Shown piece by piece: positions 38,332-47,502 of a stretch of 64,000 nucleotides of DNA. The notes beneath the pieces are model-generated. The model did no database searches, was not told where the DNA came from, and saw only the letters and a program-made list of their open reading frames with translations. A program made the translations under genes and the position numbers. Every line of letters begins with the position of its first letter. Position 1 is the stretch's first letter. The stretch comes from Bacteroidota bacterium (lineage in GTDB: Bacteria > Bacteroidota > Bacteroidia > AKYH767-A > 2013-40CM-41-45). The stretch spans positions 248,001 through 312,000 of the forward strand of contig JADJFC010000001.1 in NCBI GenBank assembly GCA_016708785.1. The letters run 5' to 3'.

Positions 38332-38355
38332 ATAAAGAATAAAATTATTCTTTAT
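38332..38355 (-). terminator. AT-rich terminator of the lpx-ald unit
   Basis: A 10-bp stem ATAAAGAATA/TATTCTTTAT with an AAAT loop (38332-38341 and 38346-38355), followed on the minus strand by TTATTTTC. It lies 8 bp after ald. Confidence 0.5.
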
Positions 38356-38362
38356 TGGCGGA

Positions 38363-39583
38363 TCAAAGCCTCGCTGCTCTCAACAAATCCAAATCCTTAT
38401 AAGGCAACCTACAGGTATCTGCTATGTATCGATTCGTCACCGACCCATTGTACATATAAACACCATTACGCACTGAACGATCTTTCCACATCACTTCATC
38501 GATACCACCTTCTTCAGCAGCTGAAAGAAGAATATTTGTAAAGATATTACTTAATGCTGTAGACGCAGTACGACTCACACGTGATGCAATATTCGGAACG
38601 CAATAATGGACGACTCCGTATTTTTTGAAAACGGGTTGGAGGTGATTGGTGATCTCTGAGGTTTCAAAACATCCACCTTGATCGATGCTTACATCAACAA
38701 TCACTGAACCGACACGCATTTCGGAAACCATTTCTTCAGTTACAACAACCGGTGTGCGGCCTTCACTTGAACGTAAGGCTCCGATTGCAACATCGGCTGA
38801 TTTCAATTCACGTAAGAGTGTATTGGGAACTAACATAGAAGTATAGACACGACGACCTAAACGATTTTGCAAACGACGTAGACGATGAATTGAATTATCG
38901 AATACTCTTACTGTTGCTCCTAATCCCATTGCTGCTCGCGCTGCATATTCACCAACTGTTCCCGCGCCAATGATGACTACTACAGATGGCGGAATACCTG
39001 CTACTCCACCCAACAATTCGCCTTTACCGTTAAATGCATTACTTAAATATTCAGCAGCAATTAAAATGCTTGAACTACCTACGATCTCACTCATGGCTTG
39101 AATGATCGGATACACGCCTGATTCATCATGAATGAATTCGTAACCAATTGCAGTGATCTTTTTTGCGGAAAGCGAACGAACATATTCAGCATTCTGCATA
39201 CTCATCTGCAAAATGGAAATAAGCGTTTGTCTTGTTTGCAAAAGCTCCACTTCTTCTTTCGAAGGTGGTGCAACTTTTAAAATGATATCTGCTTTGTAAA
39301 CTTCCTCAGTAGTGTAAGCGATCTTCGCTCCTGCTTCGCTGAAATCTGAATCTTCGATCTTCGATGCTGCGCCGGCTCCTGCTTCTATCACTATCTCATG
39401 ACCATGATTTGTCAACAATGAAACCGATTCCGGAATCAATGGAACACGGTTTTCCTGAAATGATGTTTCTTTGGGAATTCCAATATAGAGTTGCTTATGC
39501 TGCTTTCGCACTTCCAGCATCGATTCCTGAGGCATCATTGCTGCTGAGGCTGCCAATGATGCACTTATTTTTCTTTCAATCAT
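38363..39583 (-). CDS. ald: Alanine dehydrogenase
   Basis: NAD-dependent interconversion of alanine with pyruvate and ammonia. IGIPKETSFQENRVPLIPES near residue 35, the Rossmann glycines in VIIGAGTVGEYAARAAMGLGA and SVIVDVSIDQGGCFETS are typical of the Ald/PntA family; the 406-residue length and absence of membrane segments favour alanine dehydrogenase over transhydrogenase alpha. It has an N-terminal extension of about 30 residues. It overlaps tsaE by 8 bp and is the last gene of the unit that begins with lpxC/fabZ. Confidence 0.88.
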   Translation of the reverse strand: MIERKISASLAASAAMMPQESMLEVRKQHKQLYIGIPKETSFQENRVPLIPESVSLLTNHGHEIVIEAGAGAASKIEDSDFSEAGAKIAYTTEEVYKADIILKVAPPSKEEVELLQTRQTLISILQMSMQNAEYVRSLSAKKITAIGYEFIHDESGVYPIIQAMSEIVGSSSILIAAEYLSNAFNGKGELLGGVAGIPPSVVVIIGAGTVGEYAARAAMGLGATVRVFDNSIHRLRRLQNRLGRRVYTSMLVPNTLLRELKSADVAIGALRSSEGRTPVVVTEEMVSEMRVGSVIVDVSIDQGGCFETSEITNHLQPVFKKYGVVHYCVPNIASRVSRTASTALSNIFTNILLSAAEEGGIDEVMWKDRSVRNGVYMYNGSVTNRYIADTCRLPYKDLDLLRAARL

Positions 39584-40004
39584 GAGAAAATGTAATCTTT
39601 CTGTTTAAACCATCTGAAACGATATTGACTTCAATAATTCGTTCAGGCAATAAATTTAAAATTTTTTCCGGCCATTCGATCAAACAAATGCCTCCGCTGT
39701 AAAAATATTCTTCACAGCCTATGTCAACAGCTTCCCGCTCTTTTTCAATCCTGTAAAAGTCGAAATGATAGACCAATTGCCCGTTTTTACATGAATATTC
39801 ATTGACTATGGAAAATGTCGGACTGCTCACATTCTCATTTACGCCTAACTCTGAACAGATGTACCTGATGAAAGTAGTCTTCCCCGCTCCCATTTCGCCT
39901 TTGAAGATCCACACCTTTTCTTCGCCGGCAAATTCGATCAACGCTTTTGCGACTTCCGTCAATTCACCTTCTTCTACGATCGTAAACTCTTTCCTCCGTG
40001 TCAT
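39576..40004 (-). CDS. tsaE: tRNA threonylcarbamoyladenosine biosynthesis ATPase
   Basis: ATPase that supports the TsaB-TsaD complex in t6A formation. The Walker A motif GEMGAGKTTF is near residues 36-45, then SSPTFSIVNEY, HFDFYRI and IEWPEKI, all TsaE hallmarks; 142 residues. It overlaps the upstream ABC ATPase gene by four bases and the downstream ald gene by eight. Confidence 0.94.
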   Translation of the reverse strand: MTRRKEFTIVEEGELTEVAKALIEFAGEEKVWIFKGEMGAGKTTFIRYICSELGVNENVSSPTFSIVNEYSCKNGQLVYHFDFYRIEKEREAVDIGCEEYFYSGGICLIEWPEKILNLLPERIIEVNIVSDGLNRKITFSHD

Positions 40005-40621
40005 CTCAGACTGTCTATTGAAATGCGCTGATCACAAAATGCAAACTCATCCTGCTGGTTATTCGATGCAACTATGATCGTTCTATCCATTGCATACTGC
40101 GCAATCATTTCCTGGTACCATTTCACGACGTGACTATCCAGATTGCTACATGGCTCATCCAATAACAAGATCGGCGTGTCCGATAAAATTGCCAAAGTCA
40201 GTTTGATTCGTTGTTTCATTCCAGATGAAAAAAACTTGAAGACCTTATCTTTCTTGGATTCGAGTCCGGAAAGCTTGAGCACTTCTCCTTCGCTTAATCC
40301 GTTCTTCGCTTTTTTGAACTTAAAATGAAAATGAATGATCTCTTCCAAAGTAAATTCTTCTATCAACTCAAGATAAGGTGCAGAGATGGACATTGACTGA
40401 AATACATCATCAATCGAAACTTCCTTATTCTCTGAATGGAATTTAATATCTCCTTCTGTCAATCCGACTGCCCCCGAAAGTATTTGTAAAAGTGTCGATT
40501 TACCGGAACCATTCGGACCAAGTAACACCCACTTGCTTCCTGCTTCCAGAGTGATGTTCAGATTTCTGAAGATCCACTCACGATAAAATTTCTTTCCGGC
40601 TTTATTTAAGGTGATTGTCAC
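40001..40621 (-). CDS. ABC-type ATPase without adjacent permease
   Basis: A small ABC ATPase of 206 residues: Walker A GPNGSGKST, a degenerate signature FSSGMKQR (canonical LSGGQ), Walker B ILLLDEP and D-loop SNLD. The switch His after Walker B is missing: the place reads VASNNQQDE, with Asn where His is usual. No transmembrane partner is encoded nearby. It may be a CcmA-like exporter subunit with a distant permease, or a soluble regulatory ATPase. It is embedded between lpxA and tsaE with 9 bp and -4 bp spacing, so co-expression is very likely. Confidence 0.82.
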   Translation of the reverse strand: MTITLNKAGKKFYREWIFRNLNITLEAGSKWVLLGPNGSGKSTLLQILSGAVGLTEGDIKFHSENKEVSIDDVFQSMSISAPYLELIEEFTLEEIIHFHFKFKKAKNGLSEGEVLKLSGLESKKDKVFKFFSSGMKQRIKLTLAILSDTPILLLDEPCSNLDSHVVKWYQEMIAQYAMDRTIIVASNNQQDEFAFCDQRISIDSLR

Positions 40622-40630
40622 GCGATATTT

Positions 40631-41416
40631 TTAATCTTCATCACTTCTATATCCTTTCATAATTCCTCTTGTAGAATTACGAACAAAATTCAAGATCAAA
40701 TCGCGATCATCACTTTTTGCAACTTCTTTTTCTATCTCTTCCAAAGCATGAGAAGTACTTAAACCCTTCACGAAGAAAATGCGATATATATTTTGAATCT
40801 CAGCAATCGTTTCATTTGAAAATCCACGGCGACGAAGTCCCACGGAATTTAATCCAACATAAGACAATGGCTCATGAGCCGCTTTCACATACGGCGGAAC
40901 ATCTTTTCTAACAAGCGATCCTCCGCTGATCATTACATGCGATCCGATATGTACAAATTGATGCACAGCTGACAGTCCGCCGATAATTGCGTAATCATCG
41001 ATCGTAATATGTCCGGCAAGTGTAACACCATTGGCAAGTATGCAATGATTCCCGACAACACAATCGTGTGCAACATGCACATAGGCCATTAGTAAATTGT
41101 CTGTACCGACAACTGTCTTTCCCAATGCTTTCGTTCCCCTATTCACCGTTACAAATTCACGCACTACTGTATTATCACCTATTTCAGCAGTCGTTGGTTC
41201 ACCTGAAAATTTCAAATCTTGTGGAACAGCGGAGATCACAGCTCCGGGAAATATTTTACAGTTCTTCCCGATTCTTGCTCCGGGAAAGATTGTCACATTA
41301 CTTCCAACCCAAGTACCGTCGCCGATGATAACATCGTCGTGGATCATTGTGAAAGGATCAATCACTACATTCTTTCCAATGACTGCATTAGGGTGAATAC
41401 TTACCAGGTTACTCAT
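40631..41416 (-). CDS. lpxA: UDP-GlcNAc acyltransferase
   Basis: First step of lipid A synthesis: transfer of a 3-hydroxyacyl chain from ACP to UDP-GlcNAc. The left-handed beta-helix hexapeptides (IHPNAVIGKNVVIDPFTMI onward), the catalytic His in MAYVHVAHDCVVG near residue 124 and the C-terminal helical part with RRRGFSNETI are diagnostic; 261 residues. It starts 13 bp after lpxC/fabZ. Confidence 0.95.
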   Translation of the reverse strand: MSNLVSIHPNAVIGKNVVIDPFTMIHDDVIIGDGTWVGSNVTIFPGARIGKNCKIFPGAVISAVPQDLKFSGEPTTAEIGDNTVVREFVTVNRGTKALGKTVVGTDNLLMAYVHVAHDCVVGNHCILANGVTLAGHITIDDYAIIGGLSAVHQFVHIGSHVMISGGSLVRKDVPPYVKAAHEPLSYVGLNSVGLRRRGFSNETIAEIQNIYRIFFVKGLSTSHALEEIEKEVAKSDDRDLILNFVRNSTRGIMKGYRSDED

Positions 41417-41429
41417 TTGCCGATGGCGA

Positions 41430-42887
41430 TTATTTTTTTTCGCGCCGAACGATCTGCGCCATCATTTCTGATTCCATTACTACTTTATTTCCGACAAATG
41501 CCTTTCCACGCATATGACAAATTCCTCGACGAATTGGAGTAATTAATTCAAGGTGAAAAATAATAGTATCACCGGGACAAACCATATCTCTGAATTTTGT
41601 ATTGTCAATTTTCATGAAATAGGTCAGATAATTTTCGGGATCAGGAACAGAATTCAAAACTAAAATTCCACCAACCTGTGCCATTGCTTCGATCTGAATT
41701 ACTCCGGGAAATACCGGTGCTCCGGGAAAATGTCCGGGGAAAAACCATTCATTCATCGTTACATTCTTAACACCTACTACGTGTTTGTCACTCAATTCAA
41801 TGATCTTGTCAACGAATAAGAACGGTGCACGGTGAGGAAGAAATTTCATTACTCCATTAATATCGAGTAATGGTTTTTCAGATGGATCGTATTTAGGTGC
41901 GCGTTCTTTAAAACGATCGCGCTTCATTAATGCTTTTATCTTTCTTGCAAATTCTACATTGGCAACATGGCCGGGACGAGCTGCAAGAATATGTCCTTTC
42001 AATGGTGCGCCTACCAATGCAAGATCACCAACGATATCCAGTAACTTATGACGAGCAGGCTCATTTGAAAAACGCAATTTCACATTATTCAAAAATCCGC
42101 GTTCTGCTGTTACTTTTTCCTTATTGAAAACTTTCGCTAAGTGAGCAAGTTTTTCATCTGACACAGGCTTATCAACCACAACAATTGCATTATTGATATC
42201 ACCACCTTTGATCAGGTTGTGTTCAAGCAGCATTTCTAATTCATGCAAGAAACAAAACGTACGACAATCGCTGATCTCTTCTTTGAACTCGCCAATGTTA
42301 TAAAGAATTGCATGTTGTGTTCCTAGTAGATCGCTGTTATAATCAACCATAACAGTGATTCGAAAATCATCACTAGGTACAGCCAACATTTCAGTCTTAC
42401 GTTTAGGATCCTCGTAAGAGATATTCTCACTCAAGTAATAATAGTGTCTTTCTTCTTTCTGATCAACCTTTCCAACTTTTTCAAAAAGATCCATAAATGG
42501 TCTTGAACTTCCATCCATGATCGGAACTTCCGGACCATCGATTTCCATCATGATGTTGTCGATCTCCATGCCTGCTAATGCAGCCAGAACGTGTTCGATG
42601 GTACTAACCTTGGCTCCATTTTTACTGATAGTTGTACCACGATCTGTATCCGTGACATTGTCAACATCAGCCTCTACAATTGGTTGACCGGGAAGGTCAA
42701 CTCTTTTGAAAATGTATCCATGGTTTTCAGGTGCCGGTTTGAAGGTGAGATTCACCAATGCACCGGTGTGTAAACCTACTCCGGAAACAGAAATTTCATG
42801 TTTCAGGGTAGTCTGCATGACGACCGCAGGTTCTGTTACAGGAGCAACAACCACTTTAGGTTCTACAAGAGTTTGATTTTCAGCCAT
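41430..42887 (-). CDS. LpxC-FabZ fusion protein
   Basis: The N-terminal about 310 residues are the zinc deacetylase LpxC (STIEHVLAALAGMEIDN, DGPEVPIMDGSS, ARHKLLDIVGDLAL and HILAARPGH carry the metal and catalytic residues). The C-terminal about 150 are the 3-hydroxyacyl-ACP dehydratase FabZ (LPHRAPFLFVDKI, GHFPGAPVFPGV with the active-site His, and IEAMAQ with the Glu). The fusion is characteristic of Bacteroidota and couples lipid A with fatty acid synthesis. ATG 42887 is preferred, since a longer frame from 42932 would start at or before the likely transcription start. Confidence 0.95.
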   Translation of the reverse strand: MAENQTLVEPKVVVAPVTEPAVVMQTTLKHEISVSGVGLHTGALVNLTFKPAPENHGYIFKRVDLPGQPIVEADVDNVTDTDRGTTISKNGAKVSTIEHVLAALAGMEIDNIMMEIDGPEVPIMDGSSRPFMDLFEKVGKVDQKEERHYYYLSENISYEDPKRKTEMLAVPSDDFRITVMVDYNSDLLGTQHAILYNIGEFKEEISDCRTFCFLHELEMLLEHNLIKGGDINNAIVVVDKPVSDEKLAHLAKVFNKEKVTAERGFLNNVKLRFSNEPARHKLLDIVGDLALVGAPLKGHILAARPGHVANVEFARKIKALMKRDRFKERAPKYDPSEKPLLDINGVMKFLPHRAPFLFVDKIIELSDKHVVGVKNVTMNEWFFPGHFPGAPVFPGVIQIEAMAQVGGILVLNSVPDPENYLTYFMKIDNTKFRDMVCPGDTIIFHLELITPIRRGICHMRGKAFVGNKVVMESEMMAQIVRREKK

Positions 42888-42939
42888 TTTTCGCGAATCT
42901 TTAATCGAGACAAGATTTCCCGATTTAATCAAAAGTTGT

Positions 42940-42947
42940 CAAAAATA
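42940..42947 (-). promoter_or_regulatory. -7 box of the lpxC/fabZ operon
   Basis: The minus strand reads TATTTTTG, matching TAnnTTTG, with the start codon about 53 bp downstream. No clear -33 is seen. Confidence 0.4.
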
Positions 42948-43050
42948 AACCTATTTCTGAAAAACCCGCCTATCTTGACGATGAATTCGAAAGATTTTAT
43001 GAACGACATAAAGAAAAAGGCTGGATTAATATAAAAAGGCCCTAATTTTT

Positions 43051-43175
43051 GCCTGGATTACACAGATTGCGCTGATTCTATGTAATCAAATTAATCTGCG
43101 AAATCCGGGCAATGAGTTTAATACCGTAAATCCGTGTAATCAAGTCCTAATCCTGAAAATCTGTGTAATCCTGGA
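43051..43175. repeat. GGATTACACAGATT-type inverted repeats before lpxC
   Basis: GGATTACACAGATT (about 43055-43068) and AATCTGTGTAATCC (about 43158-43171) form the outer arms, and diverged words of the same kind (TATGTAATCAAATTAATCTGCG, then AAATCCGTGTAATCAAG) fill the inside. The block occupies most of the 298-bp gap between lpxD and lpxC/fabZ. Confidence 0.75.
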
Positions 43176-43185
43176 TTAACCAGGG

Positions 43186-44229
43186 TTATGAAGGAATTTG
43201 TTTAAGCTCAGCAATCATTTGTTCCAGTTCTTTTATCCGCTTTTCTAATGTAGGAAGCTTTCTGTAAACAACGTAAGAACGTTTGTAATCACCAATTCCA
43301 AAAGCAGGAGAGCCCTGAAGAATTTCTCCTTCACCGGTAATACTTGAACCGATTCCGGATTGAGCAGCTATCTTGACTTTATCGGCAATCGTGATATGAC
43401 CAACAATTCCAACTTGACCACCGATCATGCAATCTTTGCCAATTTTGGTTGATCCTGCCACGCCTGTTTGAGCAGCGATAACAGTGTTCTCTCCTATCTC
43501 AACATTGTGTGCGATCTGTATCAGGTTGTCAAGTTTAACTCCTTTACGAATAATGGTAGAGCCTAATGTAGCGCGGTCAATTGTTGTATTCGCTCCTACA
43601 TCCACATGATCTTCGAGAATTACATTTCCGATCTGAGCAACCTTGCTGTATTGATTTTCGGAGTTTGGAGTAAAACCAAATCCATCGGCACCAATGATAG
43701 AACCGGAATGAATTGTACAATCTTTTCCTATCACACAATCTGAATAAATTCTCGTTCCTGCAAAAAGTGTTGTGTTATCGCCGATAGAAACATTGTCACC
43801 GATGTAAACCTGCGGATAGATCTTTACATTGTTTCCAACTTTTACATTGTTTCCGATATAAGCGAATGCTCCTACATAAATATCTTTTCCTAACGTTGCA
43901 GAAGCAGAAATATAACTAGGCTGTTCAATTCCTTTTTTGTCGCGCTGAATTTGATTGTAGATTTCCAGAAGCTGCACAAAACTTTTATATGCGTTTTCAA
44001 CTCTTACCAATGTTGCACTAACAGGTTGGTCAGCAACAAAGGAAGGATCAACAATGATCACTGAAGCTTTGGTAGAATAGATATATGGTGTGTATTTAGG
44101 ATTGGCAAGAAAAGTCAATCCTCCATCAGCTCCTTCTTCTATCTTGTCCAAACGGCTTACTTTCGCATTCTCATTCCCTTCAACTTTCCCTTTTAATAAA
44201 TCCGCTATTTGCCTGGCTGTAAACTCCAT
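43186..44229 (-). CDS. lpxD: UDP-3-O-acylglucosamine N-acyltransferase
   Basis: Third step of lipid A synthesis. The N-terminal uridine-binding domain ([20 protein letters not shown]) is followed by the hexapeptide beta-helix with GADGFGFTP and the catalytic His in [14 protein letters not shown] near residue 243, and a C-terminal helix ([17 protein letters not shown]). 347 residues. It lies upstream of lpxC/fabZ on the same strand but is separated by repeats and a promoter. Confidence 0.94.
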   Translation of the reverse strand: MEFTARQIADLLKGKVEGNENAKVSRLDKIEEGADGGLTFLANPKYTPYIYSTKASVIIVDPSFVADQPVSATLVRVENAYKSFVQLLEIYNQIQRDKKGIEQPSYISASATLGKDIYVGAFAYIGNNVKVGNNVKIYPQVYIGDNVSIGDNTTLFAGTRIYSDCVIGKDCTIHSGSIIGADGFGFTPNSENQYSKVAQIGNVILEDHVDVGANTTIDRATLGSTIIRKGVKLDNLIQIAHNVEIGENTVIAAQTGVAGSTKIGKDCMIGGQVGIVGHITIADKVKIAAQSGIGSSITGEGEILQGSPAFGIGDYKRSYVVYRKLPTLEKRIKELEQMIAELKQIPS

Positions 44230-44353
44230 ATGTCTGATTTTTTTGAGGATACGAATGTAGCTAATTAAGTGATACGAGTCAAAAGTGGCTAATTAGCTTC
44301 TATTTAGCATTTTAAACTCCATTTTTAAGCAATTATTTTAAAAAAGAAAGAAA

Positions 44354-45595
44354 TTATTCGAAATCAATTTTAGGGAAACAGAGGTAGTATTTTTCTACCG
44401 GCTGACTGAGGACTTTTATGTTCAAGGTATCAGCTGCTTCTACGATGTCTTTCACCGTTCCGTCTTTGTAGAGAATATTGATTTTGTCGAATTCAGACTG
44501 ATAAGCATTGTTGATGAGTTTGCCTTCCAGGAAATAATAACTCAGTTCTTTTTCTGACAAACTATACCGTGCTTTAATTGCCGCCTTCTTTTCCTCGACA
44601 AATTTTGGATCAAAAGGTTCTTTTTGCAAAATGATCTTGAACAATTTTCGATTGATCATTCGTGAACAAAGATCACTTAAGATCTTATCATCGCACTTCG
44701 ACCACACTTTTATTGAAGTACCTATATCGCTGTCGTCTAGTTGAGTGAAAAGCTCGAGGATGTTTCTATCCTTTTCAAAATCTGATTTTGTCACTTCATG
44801 ATTAAGAAAATAAGTCAATGCCGGTGTTGCAAACAATTGCTTGCCTGCATGTGACAATTCTTTTGCACGCTTTAAAATATTGATGAGCAAAACCTCTGCA
44901 CTTACAACCGTCTTATGCAAATAAACCTGCCAATACATCAGTCTTCTGGCTACAATGAATTTCTCGATCGAATAAATTCCTTTCGCTTCTATGGCCAATT
45001 GATCATTGTGAATCTCCAGCATCTTGATAATTCTTTCGCTGGAAATCACGCCTTCTGAAACACCGGTAAAAAAACTGTCGCGATTGAGATAGTCAAGTCG
45101 ATCCATATCCAATTGACTCGACACTAACTGATGTAAAAACTTCTTCGAATATTGATTCCGGAAAATTTTAATGGCCAGATCAAGCTTTCCATTGAATGCT
45201 TTATTCAATTCATCCATGAGAAGAGCGGAGATCTCTTCGTGATGCACTGAACGAACAATAGAATCTTCCAGGGCATGACTGAAAGGACCATGTCCAATGT
45301 CGTGCAGTAAAATTGCTATGGTAACTGCTTCAGCTTCTTCATCGCTGATTGAATGGCCTTTGCTACGCAACACTTCAATGGCTTCCGTCATCAGATACAT
45401 TGCGCCAAGAGCATGATGGAACCGGGTATGATGTGCTCCGGGATACACCAGATGCGTCATTCCAAGTTGCCGGATTCTTCGTAAGCGTTGAAAATAAGGA
45501 TGTTCGATCAATTCAAAAACTGATTTATACGGAAATTTCACAAAGCCGTAGATCGGATCATTGACGATTTTCAGATTACCTGATTTTGCTTGCAT
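44354..45595 (-). CDS. HD-domain phosphohydrolase (SAMHD1/dGTPase-like)
   Basis: A soluble HD-superfamily enzyme of 413 residues. RFHHALGAMYLM, the metal motif HDIGHGPFSHALE near residue 98 and SSQLDMDRLDYLNRDSFFTG near 159 match the SAMHD1/YdhJ group of deoxynucleotide triphosphohydrolases. The exact substrate is not settled for the bacterial branch. It is divergent from porX with a 228-bp gap to the chosen porX start. Confidence 0.85.
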   Translation of the reverse strand: MQAKSGNLKIVNDPIYGFVKFPYKSVFELIEHPYFQRLRRIRQLGMTHLVYPGAHHTRFHHALGAMYLMTEAIEVLRSKGHSISDEEAEAVTIAILLHDIGHGPFSHALEDSIVRSVHHEEISALLMDELNKAFNGKLDLAIKIFRNQYSKKFLHQLVSSQLDMDRLDYLNRDSFFTGVSEGVISSERIIKMLEIHNDQLAIEAKGIYSIEKFIVARRLMYWQVYLHKTVVSAEVLLINILKRAKELSHAGKQLFATPALTYFLNHEVTKSDFEKDRNILELFTQLDDSDIGTSIKVWSKCDDKILSDLCSRMINRKLFKIILQKEPFDPKFVEEKKAAIKARYSLSEKELSYYFLEGKLINNAYQSEFDKINILYKDGTVKDIVEAADTLNIKVLSQPVEKYYLCFPKIDFE

Positions 45596-45779
45596 AATAG
45601 ATTAAAGAAGGCAAATATCTGAATTCTATTGCTATTCCTCACTATTCAATTTTCATTCTTCTCAAATAATAGATTCATTCAATAAGAAACTTAGACTTCC
45701 GTTATCGGTATGGATCAAAATTGTTTAAAAATTAATAACTGTTTAAACTAAAATCAAGCATGAATAGAAACATCTTTGC

Positions 45780-45787
45780 TAACTTTG
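45780..45787 (+). promoter_or_regulatory. Candidate -7 box of porX
   Basis: TAACTTTG fits TAnnTTTG and lies 35 bp before the ATG at 45823. If used, the ATG at 45760 cannot be the start. Confidence 0.35.
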
Positions 45788-45822
45788 AAAGCAATCGCAC
45801 AAACACAGTCGAAACAGAACTT

Positions 45823-47385
45823 ATGGATAAAATCTCAATACTTTGGGCAGATGATGAAATCGATCTTTTAAAACCTCACATCCTTTTTCTTCAGGAAAAA
45901 GGTTATGATGTTGCCACAGCCAATAATGGTGATGGCGCAATAGAACAATTCAAAGCCAGGAACTTCGACATCGTTTTTCTTGATGAGAATATGCCCGGTA
46001 TTTCAGGTATTGAAACCCTTGCGAAATTGAAAGCACTGAAGCCTGAAGTTCCTGTTGTAATGATCACAAAGAGTGAAGAAGAACACATCATGGAACAGGC
46101 AATTGGTAGCAAGATTGCTGATTATCTTATCAAGCCGGTAAATCCAAATCAGATCTTGTTGTCTTTGAAAAAGAATCTTGAGAACAGAAGATTGATCAGT
46201 GAAAAAACATCAGCAGATTACCAGCAAGAATTCCGAAACATTGGAATGACATTAAGTGATAAGTTATCCTGGAAAGAATGGACAGAAGTTTATCGTCGTT
46301 TGGTTTATTGGGAACTTGAACTTAAACGTTCTTCAGATGAAAGCATGTATGAGATCTTAACTGCTCAAAAAAGCGAAGCCAATACTTTGTTTTCAAAATA
46401 CATTGAGAACAATTATTTAGGCTGGTTAAAAAATCAGGATGCTCCGACTACACCGGTTATGTCACATCAGTTGATGAAGAAAAAAATTCTTCCTGCTGCC
46501 GATGCGACTACGACTGAACCGGTCTTTATGGTTCTGATCGACAATTTACGATATGACCAGTGGAGAATAATTCAACCTTTGATTGCAGAATATTTCCGTT
46601 TACAGGATGACGATCTTTATCTGAGCATCCTTCCTACTGCAACTCAATATGCACGTAACGCAATTTTCGCCGGACTAATGCCTTCTGAAATTGAAGCACG
46701 GTTCCCTAATTTATGGTTGAATGACGAAGAAGAAGGCGGGAAAAATATGCATGAGGAAACATTCTTAAATGATACCTTAAAAAGATTCCGTAAAGAATGG
46801 AAATCGTCTTATGTCAAGATCACTAATCACAACGACGGAAAAGCACTTGTAGATAATGTTCCAAATATGATGTTGAATAAATTCAATGTTATAGTTTACA
46901 ATTTCGTTGACATGCTTTCTCATGCCAGAACAGAAATGGAAATGATACGAGAATTGGCAGATGATGAAGCAGCATACCGATCACTTACACTTTCCTGGTT
47001 TGAACACTCTCCTTTATTTGAAGCATTGAAGCGCATATCCGAGAAAAAAGTGAAACTTATTATCACCACTGATCACGGAACCATTCGGGTGAAAGAACCA
47101 TCAAAACTTGTCGGCGACAGAAATGTGAATACCAATTTACGTTACAAGCAAGGAAGAAATATGAATTACGAAAAGAAAGACGTCTTCGAAGTGAAAAATC
47201 CGGCTGATGCTTTCTTGCCTCGTCAACATTTGTCACAGGCTTTTGTATTTATCAAACAAGATAAATTCTTCGCTTACCCTAACAATTACAACTATTACGT
47301 GACATACTACAAGAATACACTACAACATGGTGGAATTTCCTTGGAGGAGATGGTTATACCTTTTGCGGTATTGACTTCGAAGTAG
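45823..47385 (+). CDS. porX: PorX, type IX secretion regulator (receiver-PglZ)
   Basis: A two-domain regulator: receiver (ILWADDEIDLLKPH, phosphoacceptor Asp54 in VFLDENMPG, Lys in YLIKPVNP) followed by a PglZ/alkaline-phosphatase-like domain (FMVLIDNLRYDQWR, LPTATQYARNAIFAGLMP, TTDHGTIRVK). PorX is known to work with PorY and an ECF sigma factor in controlling type IX secretion genes, and its PglZ domain has phosphodiesterase activity. ATG 45823 matches the family start; ATG 45760 would add 21 unusual residues. Its last 12 codons are duplicated further downstream. Confidence 0.93.
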   Translation: MDKISILWADDEIDLLKPHILFLQEKGYDVATANNGDGAIEQFKARNFDIVFLDENMPGISGIETLAKLKALKPEVPVVMITKSEEEHIMEQAIGSKIADYLIKPVNPNQILLSLKKNLENRRLISEKTSADYQQEFRNIGMTLSDKLSWKEWTEVYRRLVYWELELKRSSDESMYEILTAQKSEANTLFSKYIENNYLGWLKNQDAPTTPVMSHQLMKKKILPAADATTTEPVFMVLIDNLRYDQWRIIQPLIAEYFRLQDDDLYLSILPTATQYARNAIFAGLMPSEIEARFPNLWLNDEEEGGKNMHEETFLNDTLKRFRKEWKSSYVKITNHNDGKALVDNVPNMMLNKFNVIVYNFVDMLSHARTEMEMIRELADDEAAYRSLTLSWFEHSPLFEALKRISEKKVKLIITTDHGTIRVKEPSKLVGDRNVNTNLRYKQGRNMNYEKKDVFEVKNPADAFLPRQHLSQAFVFIKQDKFFAYPNNYNYYVTYYKNTLQHGGISLEEMVIPFAVLTSK

Positions 47386-47391
47386 TTTAAT

Positions 47392-47447
47392 TTTAGCCAC
47401 GAATTCACGAATTAAAACAATAAATCATTCGTGGATTCGTGGCTAAA
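47392..47447. repeat. Inverted repeat 1 after porX (CCACGAATTC type)
   Basis: The arms 47392-47412 and 47427-47447 pair over 21 bp with one mismatch (a possible G-U). It starts 7 bp after the porX stop. The word TTAGCCACGAATTCACGAATT is a kind I have seen in intergenic regions of unrelated bacteria. An A run rather than a T run follows, so it is not a plus-strand terminator. Confidence 0.85.
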
Positions 47448-47454
47448 AAAAACT

Positions 47455-47490
47455 ATGGTCATACCCTTTTCGGTTTTAACATCAAAATAG
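47455..47490 (+). pseudogene. Detached second copy of the porX 3' end
   Basis: These 36 bases read ATG GTC ATA CCC TTT TCG GTT TTA ACA TCA AAA TAG, that is MVIPFSVLTSK-stop, while porX itself ends MVIPFAVLTSK-stop at 47350-47385. Eight bases differ: seven at third codon positions with the amino acid kept, one Ala/Ser change. Similarity extends about 9 bp past both stops (TTTAATTTT and TGCAATTTT). The copy is separated from porX by inverted repeat 1 and followed by inverted repeat 2. It is best read as the tail of a second, diverged porX allele. Confidence 0.85.
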
Positions 47491-47502
47491 TGCAATTTTT
47501 TC

